The notes: a model not told the origin generated them from the letters alone. Positions 1 through 12,329 are shown, counted from the stretch's first letter. The stretch: DNA of 64,000 nt from Enoplosus armatus (GCF_043641665.1 NC_092193.1:23351883-23415882); one strand, 5' to 3'. Program-made: numbers and translations.

Positions 1-424
1 TTAAGTTGCTGTGAGATGTAAGTTTACCACTTCTAAGCAGAACCGGGCAGAGCCTTCCGTCTCACAAGGACTCACCCTGGGTTCGGGTCTACAGCTGCCA
101 GTACCCGTCGCAGACATCTTCACCGGGCGAACGGGATGACTTGAAGTAGTGGAATGATTTAAGCCTAGAGAGCATTTCAAAACGCTCAGTCCACTGAGAG
201 ATGAAACAGCCCGTATTCAGACACTGCGCCTTTAAATGAGCCGTCAGGACTTCCGTAAGGTTGTGATGTCACAACTATGCAGTCACCGCCCCTTTAAAAT
301 GTATCTGCAACGTTTTGAGAGAGGCGCTTTTTCTAACACAACTTTCTTTATTTAATTTCATAAAGGCGTGAAAGTCTTTGTCTTTACAACGTAACACAAC
401 ACAATTCATTTATTCATTTACCAG
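1..424. other. Non-coding DNA upstream of the first visible gad exon
   Basis: This is the 3' part of an intron of the decarboxylase gene, ending in the acceptor CAG at 422-424. I see no exon matching the conserved segment that should precede the first visible exon in GAD proteins. About 190-320 resembles a dispersed fish repeat (a GC-rich run with a 'tgtgatgtcacaac' motif). Nothing else is recognised. Confidence 0.5.
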
Positions 425-1312
425 GTTTACATACGAAGTGTCTCCTGTTTTCATCCTCATGGAGAGGGTTCTGCTGAGGAAGATGCAAAGCATTGTGGGG
501 TGGTCGGACGACGAGGGAGACGGACTCTTCTGTCCAGGTAATGCATGCGAGGCAGGCATGGACGGACCACCACCACCACACAGCGCAAATATAGTGTCTG
601 CTGCTCGCCCATAAACCATTCTGCAACCTTCTGTTTTCTGAAAGGAGGCACGATATCCAACCTGTACAGCATCCTGGTGGCCAGATATCACTTCTACCCA
701 GAGGTGAAGGCCAGAGGGATGGGAGCTTTGCCTCAGCTGGCTCTCTTCACTTCAGAGCATGTAATCACACATCACACACTAACTGTTACCCTCTGTGGGA
801 CTTGTGGGTCAGATACCCACAAGTCCATTTTAGTGCTGTTTCTGCACAAAGTTACATGCTCGACTCTCTCCTTCTTCTATGAAATGTCAACTTATACAGT
901 ATATCTCCACTCACTTCCTTCCTATCTTAAAAGACATCATTAGGGGTGTAACGATTCACCGATACGAATCGGAATCCGGTTGCGACTACATCGATACACG
1001 GACCCCTGGATGGATGTAAATGTACCATGAACCGGTCTACGGCCCGATTCTAAAGTTACAAATCGGTTGACGGAAGCTTTGATGCTAACTCTGCACAGTG
1101 TCTCCGCTCTTGCAAAAAGGTCAAAGGTCAACGCAACATTCTCACGTCACGAGAGTAACGTTAGCGCTGTGTTGCTTGCGAGGTCAAAACAAAACATGTC
1201 TGACACAGTTTACAGTGCACCATAAAATCTAAAGTTTGGAAGAAGTTTGTATTTCATAAGAAGTAAGGAACATTGGACAAAAGTCTGGCTTTTTGTAAGG
1301 TCTGTAGAACAG

Positions 1313-1358
<46 letters not shown>

Positions 1359-3803
1359 GTATATATGTATAAAAAACATTGGCACATTCTCTGCAGTGAT
1401 CCCCACGTGGGTCAGTCAAGACTTTGTCATAAGAGATTTCCCATTCTAAAAAGCAGTGGCGAGCCGTGCATTTCACACCTAGGCCTTCAGTGATGTCCTA
1501 CACTGAATGAATCCACCTCTTAATACCATCATTATGACGCCATGGCTCTCGAAACCATACATTTATACAGAAACAAACATAGTCGAGTACAACTACTTTA
1601 TTTCCGGAGCATTTAAAATCAATACACCCGTATTAACAATTAAGAGTAGTAAAGTAAAAGTTATATGTTCGCTTGGATACTGTCACAACTTAAAAATAAA
1701 AGGCAAATCAGTCTACAAAGTTTTAAGTCCACTAAACAGCACATTGTCGCACCCGCAAAGCAGTTTTCTTCTCCTCCTTCAGCCATTGTGGGTTGAAAAA
1801 AAACAGCGAAATTAACGCGAATTCGTCGCTAACGGGACACCAGCTTCCATTTGGTTAACTGCACTCTAATAGCGCTGCCTCTCACTAGTGCGTATCCAAT
1901 CAGAGAACGTGAACGTGTCACATTCAACGTGATACCTGCTAGCTGGCCCTGATGTCGCCAACTCGAAATCTGATTGGTTATCACAATCTGTCTGTTTCAG
2001 TTCATTTAAGTGTACAGGCGCCCCCACTGTTAATTCTGAAGGCCTCGTGAAGATTTCTTGGAGCCTGGCAACACATGACAGCTGAAATATGATTGGATGA
2101 AAGCTCTAACATAAATATACAATGCTGGAAGCAGCGCAACCAAGAGGAAAGCTATGAAATGAAGAGAAAAGACTATGAGGAATAATTTAATACATATTTA
2201 TGAAAAAAAATATTAAAATGAAATTTATGTTCTGATGATGTTTAGGCCAGCAGAGAAGGCCTTGCTGGCCCTGAAGGCTCACCACTGCTAAAAAGACTAT
2301 TTAGTTAAATCTGCCTCTGAAGAAACCTACACATTTAATAGATAAAGTGGGGTATGCTTTAGGGCGGGGCCAAACTTGTGATTGACAGGTCGCTACCATG
2401 TACACATTGTCTTTAGGTTCTCGGATCCCCAGCTCCACCCTCTCGTTCAAATATGGTCACTTCTGGTTCCCCAAAAAAAAATCAAGACGGCGACGACCAA
2501 AATACCAAACTCGAGGCTTCAAAACGGCAGTCCACAAACCCGACGGGTGACGTCATGGCGGCTACATCCCCTGCTTTTACACAGTCTGCGTGCAATTCCA
2601 CACGTGTTACGTATCTTCTAAGATGTCTCACAACGCGGACATATCCGGACGCACAGCAACGTTTCAACAAAAATGTTGACCTGTTGATAGTCATATTGAC
2701 AGCACACATGTTTCAAGTCTATATCTGTAGAATACGTCACATGCATGAGCTCAACATACAACCGAACACACGCCTCTTAAGCTTTTTCCTGTCTAAACTT
2801 CAGACTACTTCGCACTTTACTTTACAAGGTGACATTGCTTTAATGATGACAGATGTATGACTAGTAACAATAACAGCAGCGATGACAGTCAAGCAGGCAC
2901 ACGGCGGCGGCAGCCAGGCGTACCAGGACCACGATCCGCGGGAACCGACGAGACAAGAACTCGCCCCTGGTATTCCTTCTCATTATCCAATTGAATGTGC
3001 AGGCCATCACATCCAGTCGATTTTATTCTAGCATATATGCGATATTATATTTGTGGTTTGTATAATGAGATGCATACAAAAAATAGATTCGAAGCAGGAT
3101 ATGTTATCAAGATATGCGTATTAGTGTAAATACATCCAAGACATGAGATGATCGTGTCATGCAACTGCTGAATTAATTTTGGTCCAAGTCAGGCACTGGT
3201 CTCAAGTGAATATAAATGAAATTTGTACCGAAATGGAACATTCTATTATTGATGGCCACCAGCAAAGGCAAGTTGCAGCAGTTCAGCGAGGTAGCCGGCG
3301 GAGGTGGTCAATACGGCCAAAAAACGTGGAGGGAACAGAGAGGGGGAGAGATAGATCTTTGTTGTCATCTCAGATGGAACTTGTCGAGCAGACGCCTCAG
3401 CTTGCCTGACTTCGTCCACGACACTTGTATAGTGAGACCTTTGTCTCGTTGAGCTAACGTGAAAGTTCATTCCTGCGGTTGGAAACAGCAGTACATTAGG
3501 GAACAGCAATTCCGTTTCACTTGACCTTCCCCCGTGGAGCCAGAACAAACGCCGCCACCTCTTTCAGTGCCTGTTGTGGTGTCATCGAAGCGAGACAAAG
3601 GGAGATGAATCAAGCTGTCTTTTCACCCATTCAGAGTCACTACTCGGTAAAGAAGTCCGCAGCTGTGCTGGGGCTGGGCAGCGGGAATGTGGTTGCGGTG
3701 AGATGTGATGAAAGGTGGGTAAGTTCGAGGCTGAAAACATGCATCGGGTTAATAGCCCACGGGACTCATGACAAAAGAGATGTTTGCTCAGCTGTGGCGG
3801 CTC

Positions 3804-3838
<35 letters not shown>

Positions 3839-4275
3839 TTCTTCCATACATGTGGGCTAGTAAACATAGTGTATATTACATATTTACATTCTACTCCATT
3901 TATTCTACTTCTTTTTAATTGTTTTTAGAAGACATTGCACTAGTTTGCTGTTTAAATAGACATTTAGAGAGTTCATGTCATGATATGGCGCACAACAGCG
4001 TACAGTATGTTGGAAAGCAGGCTGGTGTCAGTATGTGTGAGTGAAGGAGCACTGAACTTCGCTGAACCTTTGTTTTGATTTTGGTTCTACAAGAGGGAAA
4101 ATGATCCCTGCTGAACTCGAGTCTTCCATCGCCACGGCTGAAGAAAAGGTATGAATGGAAGGCAAAAATATATATATATATATTTCTAGTGATACAGTCA
4201 CATCTGATGGAGTGCAGACAGCTGGAACATAATCCAGTACTGTCCATGTATTTGATAAAGGCCAGCCTCTCTCTG

Positions 4276-4307
<32 letters not shown>

Positions 4308-4450
4308 CCTGCAGGGTTTGGTTCCATTCTATGTGAATGCGACGGCGGGCACCACGGTGTACGGAGCCTTCGACCCCCTCGACGCCATCGCAGACATCTG
4401 CCACAGACACACACTGTGGATGCATGTCGATGTAAGGTGCCCCCATAGCC

Positions 4451-4496
<46 letters not shown>

Positions 4497-5297
4497 CAGT
4501 CCCTGTAAATAATGTATATACATTTAGTTTTTTACCTTTATGCTGCATTCACATGAATTCCGGCATTTTACAGCCGACATCATGCATTACTAGAGTAACT
4601 GCATGAGATAATAGACTCGAAATTATAGTATTTGATATATTTTATTCCATTTGATACGACATCACCATAGCAACACATCACAACGTCATGTGTTTGGTTT
4701 TGCAGTCTGGCAAAAACAGAAGAAATGTGTATTATGAGAGAAAATAGAACATAAAAGATAAAGACAATGCCAAAGTGATTCACTTAAAAGGCACTATTAG
4801 AATGAATGCACAGTATTGAGAACGTACAGTAAAAAAAAAAATTGCATTATATGTCTAGAAATGATATACGCAATGTTTAGAGGTAAGCCTTTTTTTATCG
4901 TCACCAAACTACGTTATTCCACAAACTGCAATTCGAAGGCGCATTAAAGGTTTGGAATGAATAGAAAGACTGCTGCAGGAAGAGTGAACGTGTTTGTTCG
5001 TACTATAAAGTACATTTTTCACAGATGCACCAGAACAGTCTAACATAATCGACCATCATTTGACCAGATTTAAGCCACCAAAGACAAAAAAAAAAGAAAA
5101 CTAATGAATTCATAAATAAAGGCCAGCACTCTGATTTCCTTCATATTTCCGAAACCTTCATGTTTAATAAAACATTTTTTTTTGCTCAGTCGGGGTACGT
5201 GATTGTCCCTCAGAAGGTCCAAAATGGACCTGGGTTACAAAACCTGACTTGCACGATAAGCCTTTATACTCTCAAGGTACAGTGCTGCTGCTGTGCT

Positions 5298-5328
<31 letters not shown>

Positions 5329-8300
5329 AATGACTTTTACTTAAAAAGGTCCATTTTGTGCACTGAATAAGTAGTGGGTTATGACTAGTTTTTTTTTATG
5401 ATAATGGCTGTAATAATAATAATAATGATAGTTGGGAGTTCATGTGGAAGAATTGAGGCTATTAGCGTTAACACTCCGAAACTTTTATTATTTTTGCATC
5501 TTTAAGTTTCAAAATCTCACTTTTTCAGAGGTTTTGGTTTGAAGGCATCCTCCTCAACCACAACAGTAACCATAACGATAGTCATCACTTCCATGTACTG
5601 GTTTTATTTGCCATTTACTGTGCTTTTTGGGGTTGACAGCATACAGTACAGTACAGTAAATGCAAATCTGAAATCTGGAATTTAAGCACACATTGGGTTG
5701 TAACAGGCGCATAAATGAGCCATTTCCTTAACATGTCAACGCCAACAAATTAGACAATTCATATTTGCAGCAGTATTGTGGGGGACCTGATTGGGTCCGC
5801 ATGTTTTATGAGCACTTTGACTCTGTCCCTCCCCAGGCAGCGTGGGGCGGAGGCCTGCTGATGTCAGACAGACACAGGATGAAACTGCAGGGCATTGAAC
5901 GGTAATGGCATCGCCGCGCAAGCCGACCACTTCACACGGCACGGCCTTTGTGTTCTCCGACAATTTCTGTGGGAAGCAGGTACAAAGACAAATAATAAGG
6001 CAAAGCACGTTGCCACCTGACACTTGGCAAGCGCTGGGATCAGTTCGGCTGAATGGAAATTCCCCCGATGAAAGGAACTGCTGGAAGGTTGTTGACTGGA
6101 TTCCACTCAGCGACCAAACAGCTTTCCTTTATTTTTTTCCTCCTTTTTATTTCACAAGGTTCAGCAGTTTAGTTTGAAAGCTCAGTTCCATTAGCTCCAG
6201 AGCAATACATATATACATACATACACTATATGGACAAAAGTATTGGGCCACCTACACATTACACCTACAGGAGCTTTTATGACATCCCATTCCAAATTCA
6301 TAGGCATTAATATGAAGTTGGTCCCCCCCTTTGCAGCTATAACAGCTTCCACTCTTCTGGGAAGGCTTTCTACAAGATTTTGGAGCGTGTCTGTGGAAAT
6401 TTTTGCCCATTCATCCAGAAGAGCATTTGTGAGGTCAGACACTGATGTTGGACGAGAGGGCCTGGCTCGCAATCTCCATTCTAGTTCATCCCAAAGGTGT
6501 TGAGGTCAGGACTCTGTCAGGGGCACAGTCATGCTGGAACAGAAAAGGGCCTTCCCCAAACTGTTTCCACAAAGTTGGAAGCATAGAATTGTCCAAAATG
6601 ACTTGGTAAGATGAAGCATTAAGATTTCCCTTCACTGGAACTAAGGGGCCTAGGCCAGCCCCAGAAAAACAACCCCATAGCATTATCCCTCCTCCACCAA
6701 ACTTTACAGTTGGCATAATGCAGTCAGGCAGGTAACATTCTCCTGGCATTCGCCAAACCCAGACTCGTCCATCAGACTGCCAGATAGAGAAGCGTGATTC
6801 GTCACTCCACAGAACACATTTCCACTGCTCCAGTGGTGGCGTGCTTTACACCACTCCATCCAACGCTTGGCATTGCGCTTGGTGATGTAAGGCTTGCATG
6901 CAGCTGCTCGGCCATGGAAAACCCATGCCTAGAAGCTCCCGGCGCACAGTTTTGGTGCTGATATTAATGCCAGAGCTGGTTTGGAACTCTGCAGTTATTG
7001 AGTCAGCGCAGCTTTGGCGACTTTTACGCACTATGCGCCTCAGCACTCGGCGACCCCGCTCTGTAACATTACGTGGTCTGCCTAATTCAGTGAGCTCTTT
7101 AGAACGACCCATTCTTTCACAAATGTTTGTAAAGGCAGATTGCATGGCTAGGTGCGTGATTTTATACACCTGTGGCAATGGGACTGAATGAAACACCTGA
7201 ATTCAATGATTAAGCCCAATACTTTTGTCCATATAGTGTATATATATATATATACATATACATTGTTTTTGTTTATATTTTGTACTGTTATTTTTCACTT
7301 AAATCTTGTAGTGTGTATATTTTTTATTTTTTCTATTTCTGATTCTGATTAGTCATTAGGTGAAAAACCGAACAGACAACAGGAAAATGTTCAACTATTT
7401 TGCATAGGCTACTTTTGGGGGGTTGTGTTGTGTCCACCTCTTAATATATGAGCCAAACTAAAAGTTCGAGGCCAGATGCCGTTTAGCTCGGTTAACAGCA
7501 GGATCGACAGTTGCCTGGTGTCATCATCAGTCGGTATGGAATTGTAAGAGCTGAAACGATGTTTTCCAGAGCCTGGTCTGTCACATGGAATCCCCACAAG
7601 ATGATGGGCGTCCCTCTGCAGTGCTCTGTCGTACTGATCAAGAAGAGAGTAAGGAATGATCCCCGACTCTTCAGTTTAAATGCACATCATGAAATACATT
7701 CGCTGAATGTTTTTAGCCATGCTAGCATGTCAGTCAGCTTCATGGTGGATGTTCATGGTGCCCAGAGGATGAGTCCTATTAACTTTGGTGATCCCCTGAC
7801 TTTTCCTTTTAGCGCCACCATGAGGTCGACATTTGCTCAGAGTAAAACTGATGGACGGATCGGCATAGAAATTTGGTTCATTCACGGTCTTAGTCTTTGG
7901 CGATCGAAATATCGATCCATCTGCCCAAACAGTTAGTGTGGACGTTGACTGTAAATCAGGTTCCCCAAACAGTGTCTGTAAAAATTCACTATGATTTTTG
8001 TTTCTTCAGTGCCACACACTGTAAACATCGATTCACTCACTCAACTTCAAAGTTTATTGGCAACAACTTGCACACAGAACCTTTAGTGTTGTACAGTACA
8101 GTGACATTAAAGTTATGAGTGCATCTGGCACAAAAAGACTGCCACATGACCCCCGTCTGACTGGAAATTTCTCTAAAGGCTGTCCATGTATAATCTCCAG
8201 CTGTATCTTGCATGAATGCTCCATGCCTGTCTCTTCTGCAGGGTCTCCTACAGGAGTGCAATGAGTTGGGGGCTGAGTACCTTTTCCAGACAGACAAGCC

Positions 8301-10867
8301 CTACGACGTGAGCTATGATACTGGGGATAAGAGCATCCAGTGTGGCCGACATGTCGATGCCTTTAAACTTTGGCTCATGTGGAAGGCAAAGGTATAGATG
8401 TACATGTTTCAGTGTAATACCCACTGCAATGAAGTTAATATTCGTTTCACTCTTCCTTCCAATTCCCCTTTAAATCAGACTTAATCTAATCTTTGAGGAG
8501 AAGAGCTTTTTTGTTAATGTTGGAGGCTTCCCTTCCCAGGGTTCTTCACTCTTCACTAAATGTATTCATTTTCTTTATTTATATACCTTCAGCTATCAAC
8601 TAATTTCTAGACTTTAGACTTTATAGAGTTTGGTGGCTTATGGGCTCAGTTAACATGACTCTGGGCACTCGTGCAAGTTCAAAACTGGTGCGCAATCTTT
8701 TGTTTATGTACATGTTTGTGTTTCACACTTGCTTTGGCAATGTAAACGTCTGTTTCCCATGCCATTAAAGCCCCTTTGAATTGGAAAAAATGGAATTGAA
8801 TTGAATGCAACCAACTTATTTTGGATTTTGATCACTATTTGTATAACCCCCAACCTGGTCCAGTTTCATGCAATCTTGTTGCCATTGGTGACTATAAATA
8901 TGAGTGGATCACTATGACACGCGGAGTCCCCCAGAGTTCGATTGCTGAGCCGCTGTTATTCGACCTGTACGTCCTCCCTCTTGGTCAAATCATCCATGAC
9001 AATAATGTTGGTGATCACAGCTACGCAGATGACACTCAGATTTATCTCTCACTCAAGTAAATAGCTGGATGCAATTAAATGTACTCCAGTTAAATAAAGA
9101 CGAGACAAATCATTGTCTTTGGCGACAAGGAGGAAAGAATTAAAGTTATTGCTCAGCTTAACACCAAAGCTCTAAAGACGGAAACCCAAGTTAGAAATCT
9201 TGGTGTTTTAATAGACCCATTCAAGGCGACAACTAAATCAGCATTTTATCATCCCAAACAATCAGCAAGACTTAGAGAAACTCATTCATGCCTTTATTTC
9301 CAGCAGGGTGGGCTATTGCAATGATCTCCTGTCTGGTCTTCCCAAAAAGGCCGTTAGATAACTTCAGTAATTCATCGTTGCTGCCAGAGTTCTAGAGAGA
9401 ACCAAGAGAACTGAGCACATTACTCTCGTTCTTAAATCTCTACACTGGTTCAGTGTTACTTATAGTTACTTATAGAACAGACCCTTGTAGAGTATAAACT
9501 CAGTAGGGTCTCAGATTTTTAGGAAGCAGTCAGCTGGCAGAACCCTCAAGTCAGAACCAAACAGGGTGAAGCTGTTTTTAGCCACTACAGATGAAACCGA
9601 CTTCCAGATGATCTCAAATGCGCCCCAACTTTAGCCACTTTCAAATCTAAATTATAAAACTGATCTGCTGGGTCTTTCACTGGTTTCTCTACTGCGATTT
9701 ACAACATATTACTGCACCGTAACTGCATTTTATTTATTACTCTTAATTGATTTGACTCTAGTCCATCCTAGTTTTTATCGCTTATTGTTTTTCGAATTCC
9801 ATTCTAATGCTTGTCTTGGCCTCTGTGTTTGTCATATAAAGAAAGCTGCCTTGCCTCAGTTTGCAAAAAGCTCGAAGATTGGCCCATAAATGGCCAAAAT
9901 ATTAACCAATATGCCAACCTATATCTATGCCTTTGTGTCCATCACTCACTCTCTCAGGGCTCGGAGGGTTTTGGACATCAGGTCAACAAATGCTTAGAGA
10001 ATGCCGAGTATCTGCATTACCAACTGCAGAGGAGGACAGACTTTGAACTGGTCTTCAAACACAAAGTAAGGCCGGTTTCAAATGCGTCAGAGGTGCATAG
10101 GAATTTGGTGGTGTGATCGAGATGTAGACGAGACGAAATCATTTAAATTTACTTTAGGATAGGCTACAGCACATTGACGAGGCAGTGGTTGTAACAGACA
10201 TCTATCCATTGTTTCAAAGGCATTTCAGCGACTACATTGTGTCACTGTAATTCTCAGAACAGTTACATGTAAAAGCTTCCACTTTTCAATTTCGTTTATT
10301 ATTACATTACTCGGCACTATCGTATATTTTTGGTCCTAGTTTTTAGTTTTAGTTCAGTTTCTTCGATAAGATTTTAGTTATTTGACTCTATTTTCTTACC
10401 GGGCATATTTATTTGACCTCCGCCTCTCTCGCAGCCAGAGCACAGTAACGTGTGTTTCTGGTACATCCCTCCCAGCCTGAGAGGCCTTCCGCCCGGACCC
10501 GACAGAGACACAAGACTCCATCAGGTACTGTACAGAACATGGCAGTGGTTCCCTCTGGGCTCATTAGTCTGACGCAGCGGAGCCTGGCCGTTACTGAATT
10601 TTGTATCAAATATTAGAAGTGGGTGAAAAGAGTTGAAAGTAGAAAAGAGGCCCATGCTGTTGATGGTGATCCTCACTCTTTATGTCTCTGCAGGTGGCTC
10701 CTCGGATCAAAGGCAGGATGATGGAGAAGGGCTCTGTTCTGATTGGCTATCAGCCTTTGGGAGCCAAAGTCAATTTCTTCAGGTGTGTGTTCTCCAATCC
10801 TGCCACACAGCTAGAGGACATCGACTTTCTGCTGGATGAGATTGCCCGGCTGGGCCTTGACCTATGA
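425..10867 (+). CDS. gad3: Glutamate decarboxylase, PLP-dependent (3' eleven exons; 5' end outside the window)
   Basis: The enzyme decarboxylates glutamate to GABA in the cytosol, using pyridoxal phosphate. Exons joined by GT-AG borders and phase are 425-537, 645-760, 3635-3714, 4094-4148, 4315-4431, 5837-5901, 7570-7648, 8242-8391, 9958-10065, 10435-10524 and 10694-10867 (stop TGA), giving 381 residues. Seen: [21 protein letters not shown] across the 4431/5837 junction, the PLP-lysine motif [11 protein letters not shown] in exon 7, the catalytic-loop segment [18 protein letters not shown] and the C-terminal [19 protein letters not shown]65/67 are about 590 residues, so roughly 200 N-terminal residues lie upstream. 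The last exon shares only about 60 percent of residues with mammalian GAD67 by eye, too divergent for teleost gad1 or gad2; the gad3 label is therefore by elimination. CSAD/GADL1 fits less well. No AATAAA was noticed just downstream. One residue beside the PLP site is unusual (see findings). Confidence 0.85.
941..1316 (+). mobile_element. hAT-type DNA transposon 5' fragment
   Basis: It begins with the end-type sequence 'aggggtgtaacgattcaccg' and runs into a stretch whose translation resembles the start of a BED-zinc-finger transposase. It breaks off at a TA microsatellite. A second copy in opposite orientation lies at about 32770-33058. It sits in an intron of the decarboxylase gene. The superfamily is inferred from the end sequence and the BED-like translation. 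Confidence 0.6.
1315..1352. repeat. (TA)n microsatellite
   Basis: About nineteen TA units that truncate the adjacent hAT fragment. Confidence 0.9.
1446..2295. mobile_element. Non-autonomous hAT element (MITE) with 8-bp target duplication
   Basis: The element spans 1454-2287. The left end is CAGTGGCGAGCC (1454-1465) and the right end is its near-perfect inverse, GGCTCACCACTG (2276-2287). The same 8 bases, CTAAAAAG, flank both ends (1446-1453 and 2288-2295). An 8-bp duplication with CAGTGG-type ends is diagnostic of the hAT superfamily. No transposase frame is present, so it depended on an enzyme in trans. It lies in an intron of the decarboxylase gene. Confidence 0.85.
2335..2625. repeat. Dispersed fish repeat fragment
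   Basis: The stretch from 'ggggtatgctttagggcggg' through 'gacgtcatggcggctac' resembles a repeat common in teleost genomes. It has no credible coding frame of its own. The family is not identified. Confidence 0.4.
2830..2975 (-). mobile_element. LINE 3' untranslated fragment
   Basis: Read on the minus strand, this matches the segment at about 38275-38400 ('gatcgtggtc', 'tggtacgcctgg') that follows a recognisable reverse-transcriptase C-terminus. It is therefore the 3' tail of the same LINE family, here without its coding part. Confidence 0.6.
2976..3634. other. Intron sequence, no recognised feature
   Basis: Part of the decarboxylase intron between the exons ending at 760 and starting at 3635. 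I see no exon, repeat family or regulatory motif that I can support. Confidence 0.4.
3808..3835. repeat. (GT)n microsatellite
   Basis: Fourteen GT units in the intron following the exon ending at 3714. Confidence 0.95.
4262..4310. repeat. (CT)n microsatellite acting as polypyrimidine tract
   Basis: A CT-rich run ends in 'ccctgcag' immediately before the decarboxylase exon at 4315, so the microsatellite itself forms the polypyrimidine tract of that splice acceptor. Confidence 0.85.
4450..4497. repeat. (CT)n(CA)n compound microsatellite
   Basis: It begins 18 bases downstream of the exon end at 4431, so the exon 4315-4431 is bracketed by CT tracts. Confidence 0.95.
4498..5836. other. Intron sequence with (AAT)n at 5298-5325
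   Basis: AT-rich intron of the decarboxylase gene. The only structured element seen is the TAA/AAT trinucleotide run at 5298-5325, with a shorter run near 5411-5428. No exon or transposon was recognised. Confidence 0.5.
6222..7240 (-). mobile_element. Tc1/mariner transposon, internally deleted
   Basis: The two ends are perfect 26-bp inverted repeats that include the TA target: left 6222-6247 starting TACACTATATGGACAAAAGT, right 7215-7240. The minus strand carries pieces of a Tc1 transposase in order: MGRSKELTE near 7110, then the second helix-turn-helix segment [12 protein letters not shown], then [23 protein letters not shown] at about 6650-6735, and [22 protein letters not shown] near 6420. 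The first DNA-binding helices and the segment with the last catalytic acidic residue are missing, and the frame is broken. It is a dead copy inside a decarboxylase intron. Confidence 0.9.
8821..9790 (+). mobile_element. LINE reverse-transcriptase fragment, decayed
   Basis: Translation shows the RT core motifs [22 protein letters not shown] and [11 protein letters not shown] (about 8930-9050). The frame then continues, broken, through a LNKDETQIIVFG-like segment and '[12 protein letters not shown]'-like residues to about 9660. The usual PQGS motif is altered to PQSS, and several stops are present. It lies in the intron before the decarboxylase exon at 9958. Confidence 0.75.
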
Positions 10868-10879
10868 CCTCTGATATTG

Positions 10880-11300
10880 TTTGGGCTCACCCCAGTCCGA
10901 AGGGTGTATTCGACACCGCCTGCTATACTAACAGTACGTACCAATTTGGCCAAAATGTAGCATGTAGCATGCAAAACAAAAGCAAAAAATGCAGTGTGTC
11001 GAAAACACCCGGATGTCGTAGTGACATGGGGAAAAAAATTGCCAGCATGCATCGGACTAGTCTACCTCGCCTACTGTGTCCCACAATGCAAAGCGCTAGC
11101 GGCGGATTGCCGTTAACGTAGGGCAAACTTTCACTTATTTCACCTCAGCGGCCCGCCAAAATCTGCTTCTGGGAAAGAAGCGACCCGGTTACTGAATCTT
11201 CACTCACATTGGATCTACAAGGCCTCATGTAAAAGTTTGTTTCCGGCTGTCGTAAGGCAGGAGGCACTACTGATCCGACCATTAGCAGGTCAGCTAACAT
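10880..11300. repeat. Dispersed repeat, related to 40005-40250
   Basis: It starts 'gggtgtattcgacaccgcct' and ends near 'ctgtcgtaaggcaggaggca'. The last part ('tctacaaggc...taaggcag') is recognisably repeated at 40006-40060. It is probably a short non-autonomous DNA element. It lies just 3' of the decarboxylase stop codon. Confidence 0.45.
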
Positions 11301-12300
11301 TAGCTTGCAGCTTACTGCATACAGCCAGTGGCAGCTCAGTAGCCGCCAGTGTCTAGCTTCCCAACGAAAGCTATTCTAAAGAAAGCTACGATGCAACTGA
11401 CAATATAGCTAAAACACCACACGGTTTTCTTTCTCATTTTCCAGATTCCCATTATCCATCCTTATCCTTTAGAGGGTTGTGGTGGGCTGGAGCCTATCCC
11501 AGCAGTCCTTTTTATTTATCATCATTATCATACTTGCTGCATATAGCCGGTGGCAGCTCATTCGCTATTAACATATCTAAATATATCTTTAATTGCATGT
11601 GTTAGTGTCCCTTGGATACTGTAGACCATTTCATTAGATCCTATCCCTTCCGATCAAACATCAGCAGCAGTCATTGTATAATGCTGCTGTGTTAAAAACA
11701 CATTTTGCTTTTATTCACTTCTTTGTAAGCACTTATATTAACACAAGAGCTGGGAAAATCCCTCTGATTCAGGGAGCATCTCCTTTGGTCCACATGTCAA
11801 AATGTCCTCGGGGAAGACACTCAACCCCAAATTGCGCCATGCATGAGATGCAAAAACTACAAGAGCGCTTTGGGTTAAAAGTCATAATGCAGCCTTTATT
11901 GTTACACAACACTGAATAGATTCTTTTGTATCCAACTTCAAATACTACATTCATATAGAAGACTATACTTCTGGAACACATCCAAGCCAACAGTGTTTAT
12001 TATTACAGCCACACTGTTTCCATCCAAATGCTGGCTTCCAAACAAAATGAAAGTTTACTGCATTCCCATTCAGTGACATGCAAGCTCCTGAGGCAACAAA
12101 AACGTTCAAATTCATTCAAAACATTTGAGCGAGTTCTGACTTATTCCTAGAAAAAGCCCCTAAAAAAGGTTTTGTCTTGTTAACCATTCAACGCTGAAGT
12201 TGCAAGCTCTGGAGAAACAGGCCGAAACACCCACAAATGACATCAAGATATCTTAAACCATGTTTAAAAGACAGAAGAAAAAAAACAAAACAAGGAAAAC
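11301..12300. other. Intergenic DNA between the convergent gad and buc-like genes
   Basis: It contains a short repeat fragment at about 11446-11510 ('ggctggagcctatcccagca') and a SINE-tail fragment at about 11790-11885 ('aaaatgtcctcggggaagac', 'ccccaaattgcgcc', 'gagcgctttgggtt'). No gene is seen. Confidence 0.45.
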
Positions 12301-12323
12301 CTTTAGTATTGACATACAAAACA

Positions 12324-12329
12324 TTTATT
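12324..12329 (-). terminator. Polyadenylation signal of the buc-like gene
   Basis: AATAAA on the minus strand, about 220 bases after the stop codon at 12548-12550. Confidence 0.6.

Noticed and set aside
553..943. Long frame starting at 545 read through both first gad exons
   Set aside because: It reads through a real intron (538-644) and past the donor at 761; splice borders and the GAD alignment show two separate exons.
3810..3851. Repeats checked as a CRISPR-like array
   Set aside because: Only simple dinucleotide repeats; no spaced direct repeats occur anywhere in the window.
11674..11919. 81-codon frame between gad and the buc-like gene
   Set aside because: It overlaps a SINE-tail fragment and shows no protein-like features.
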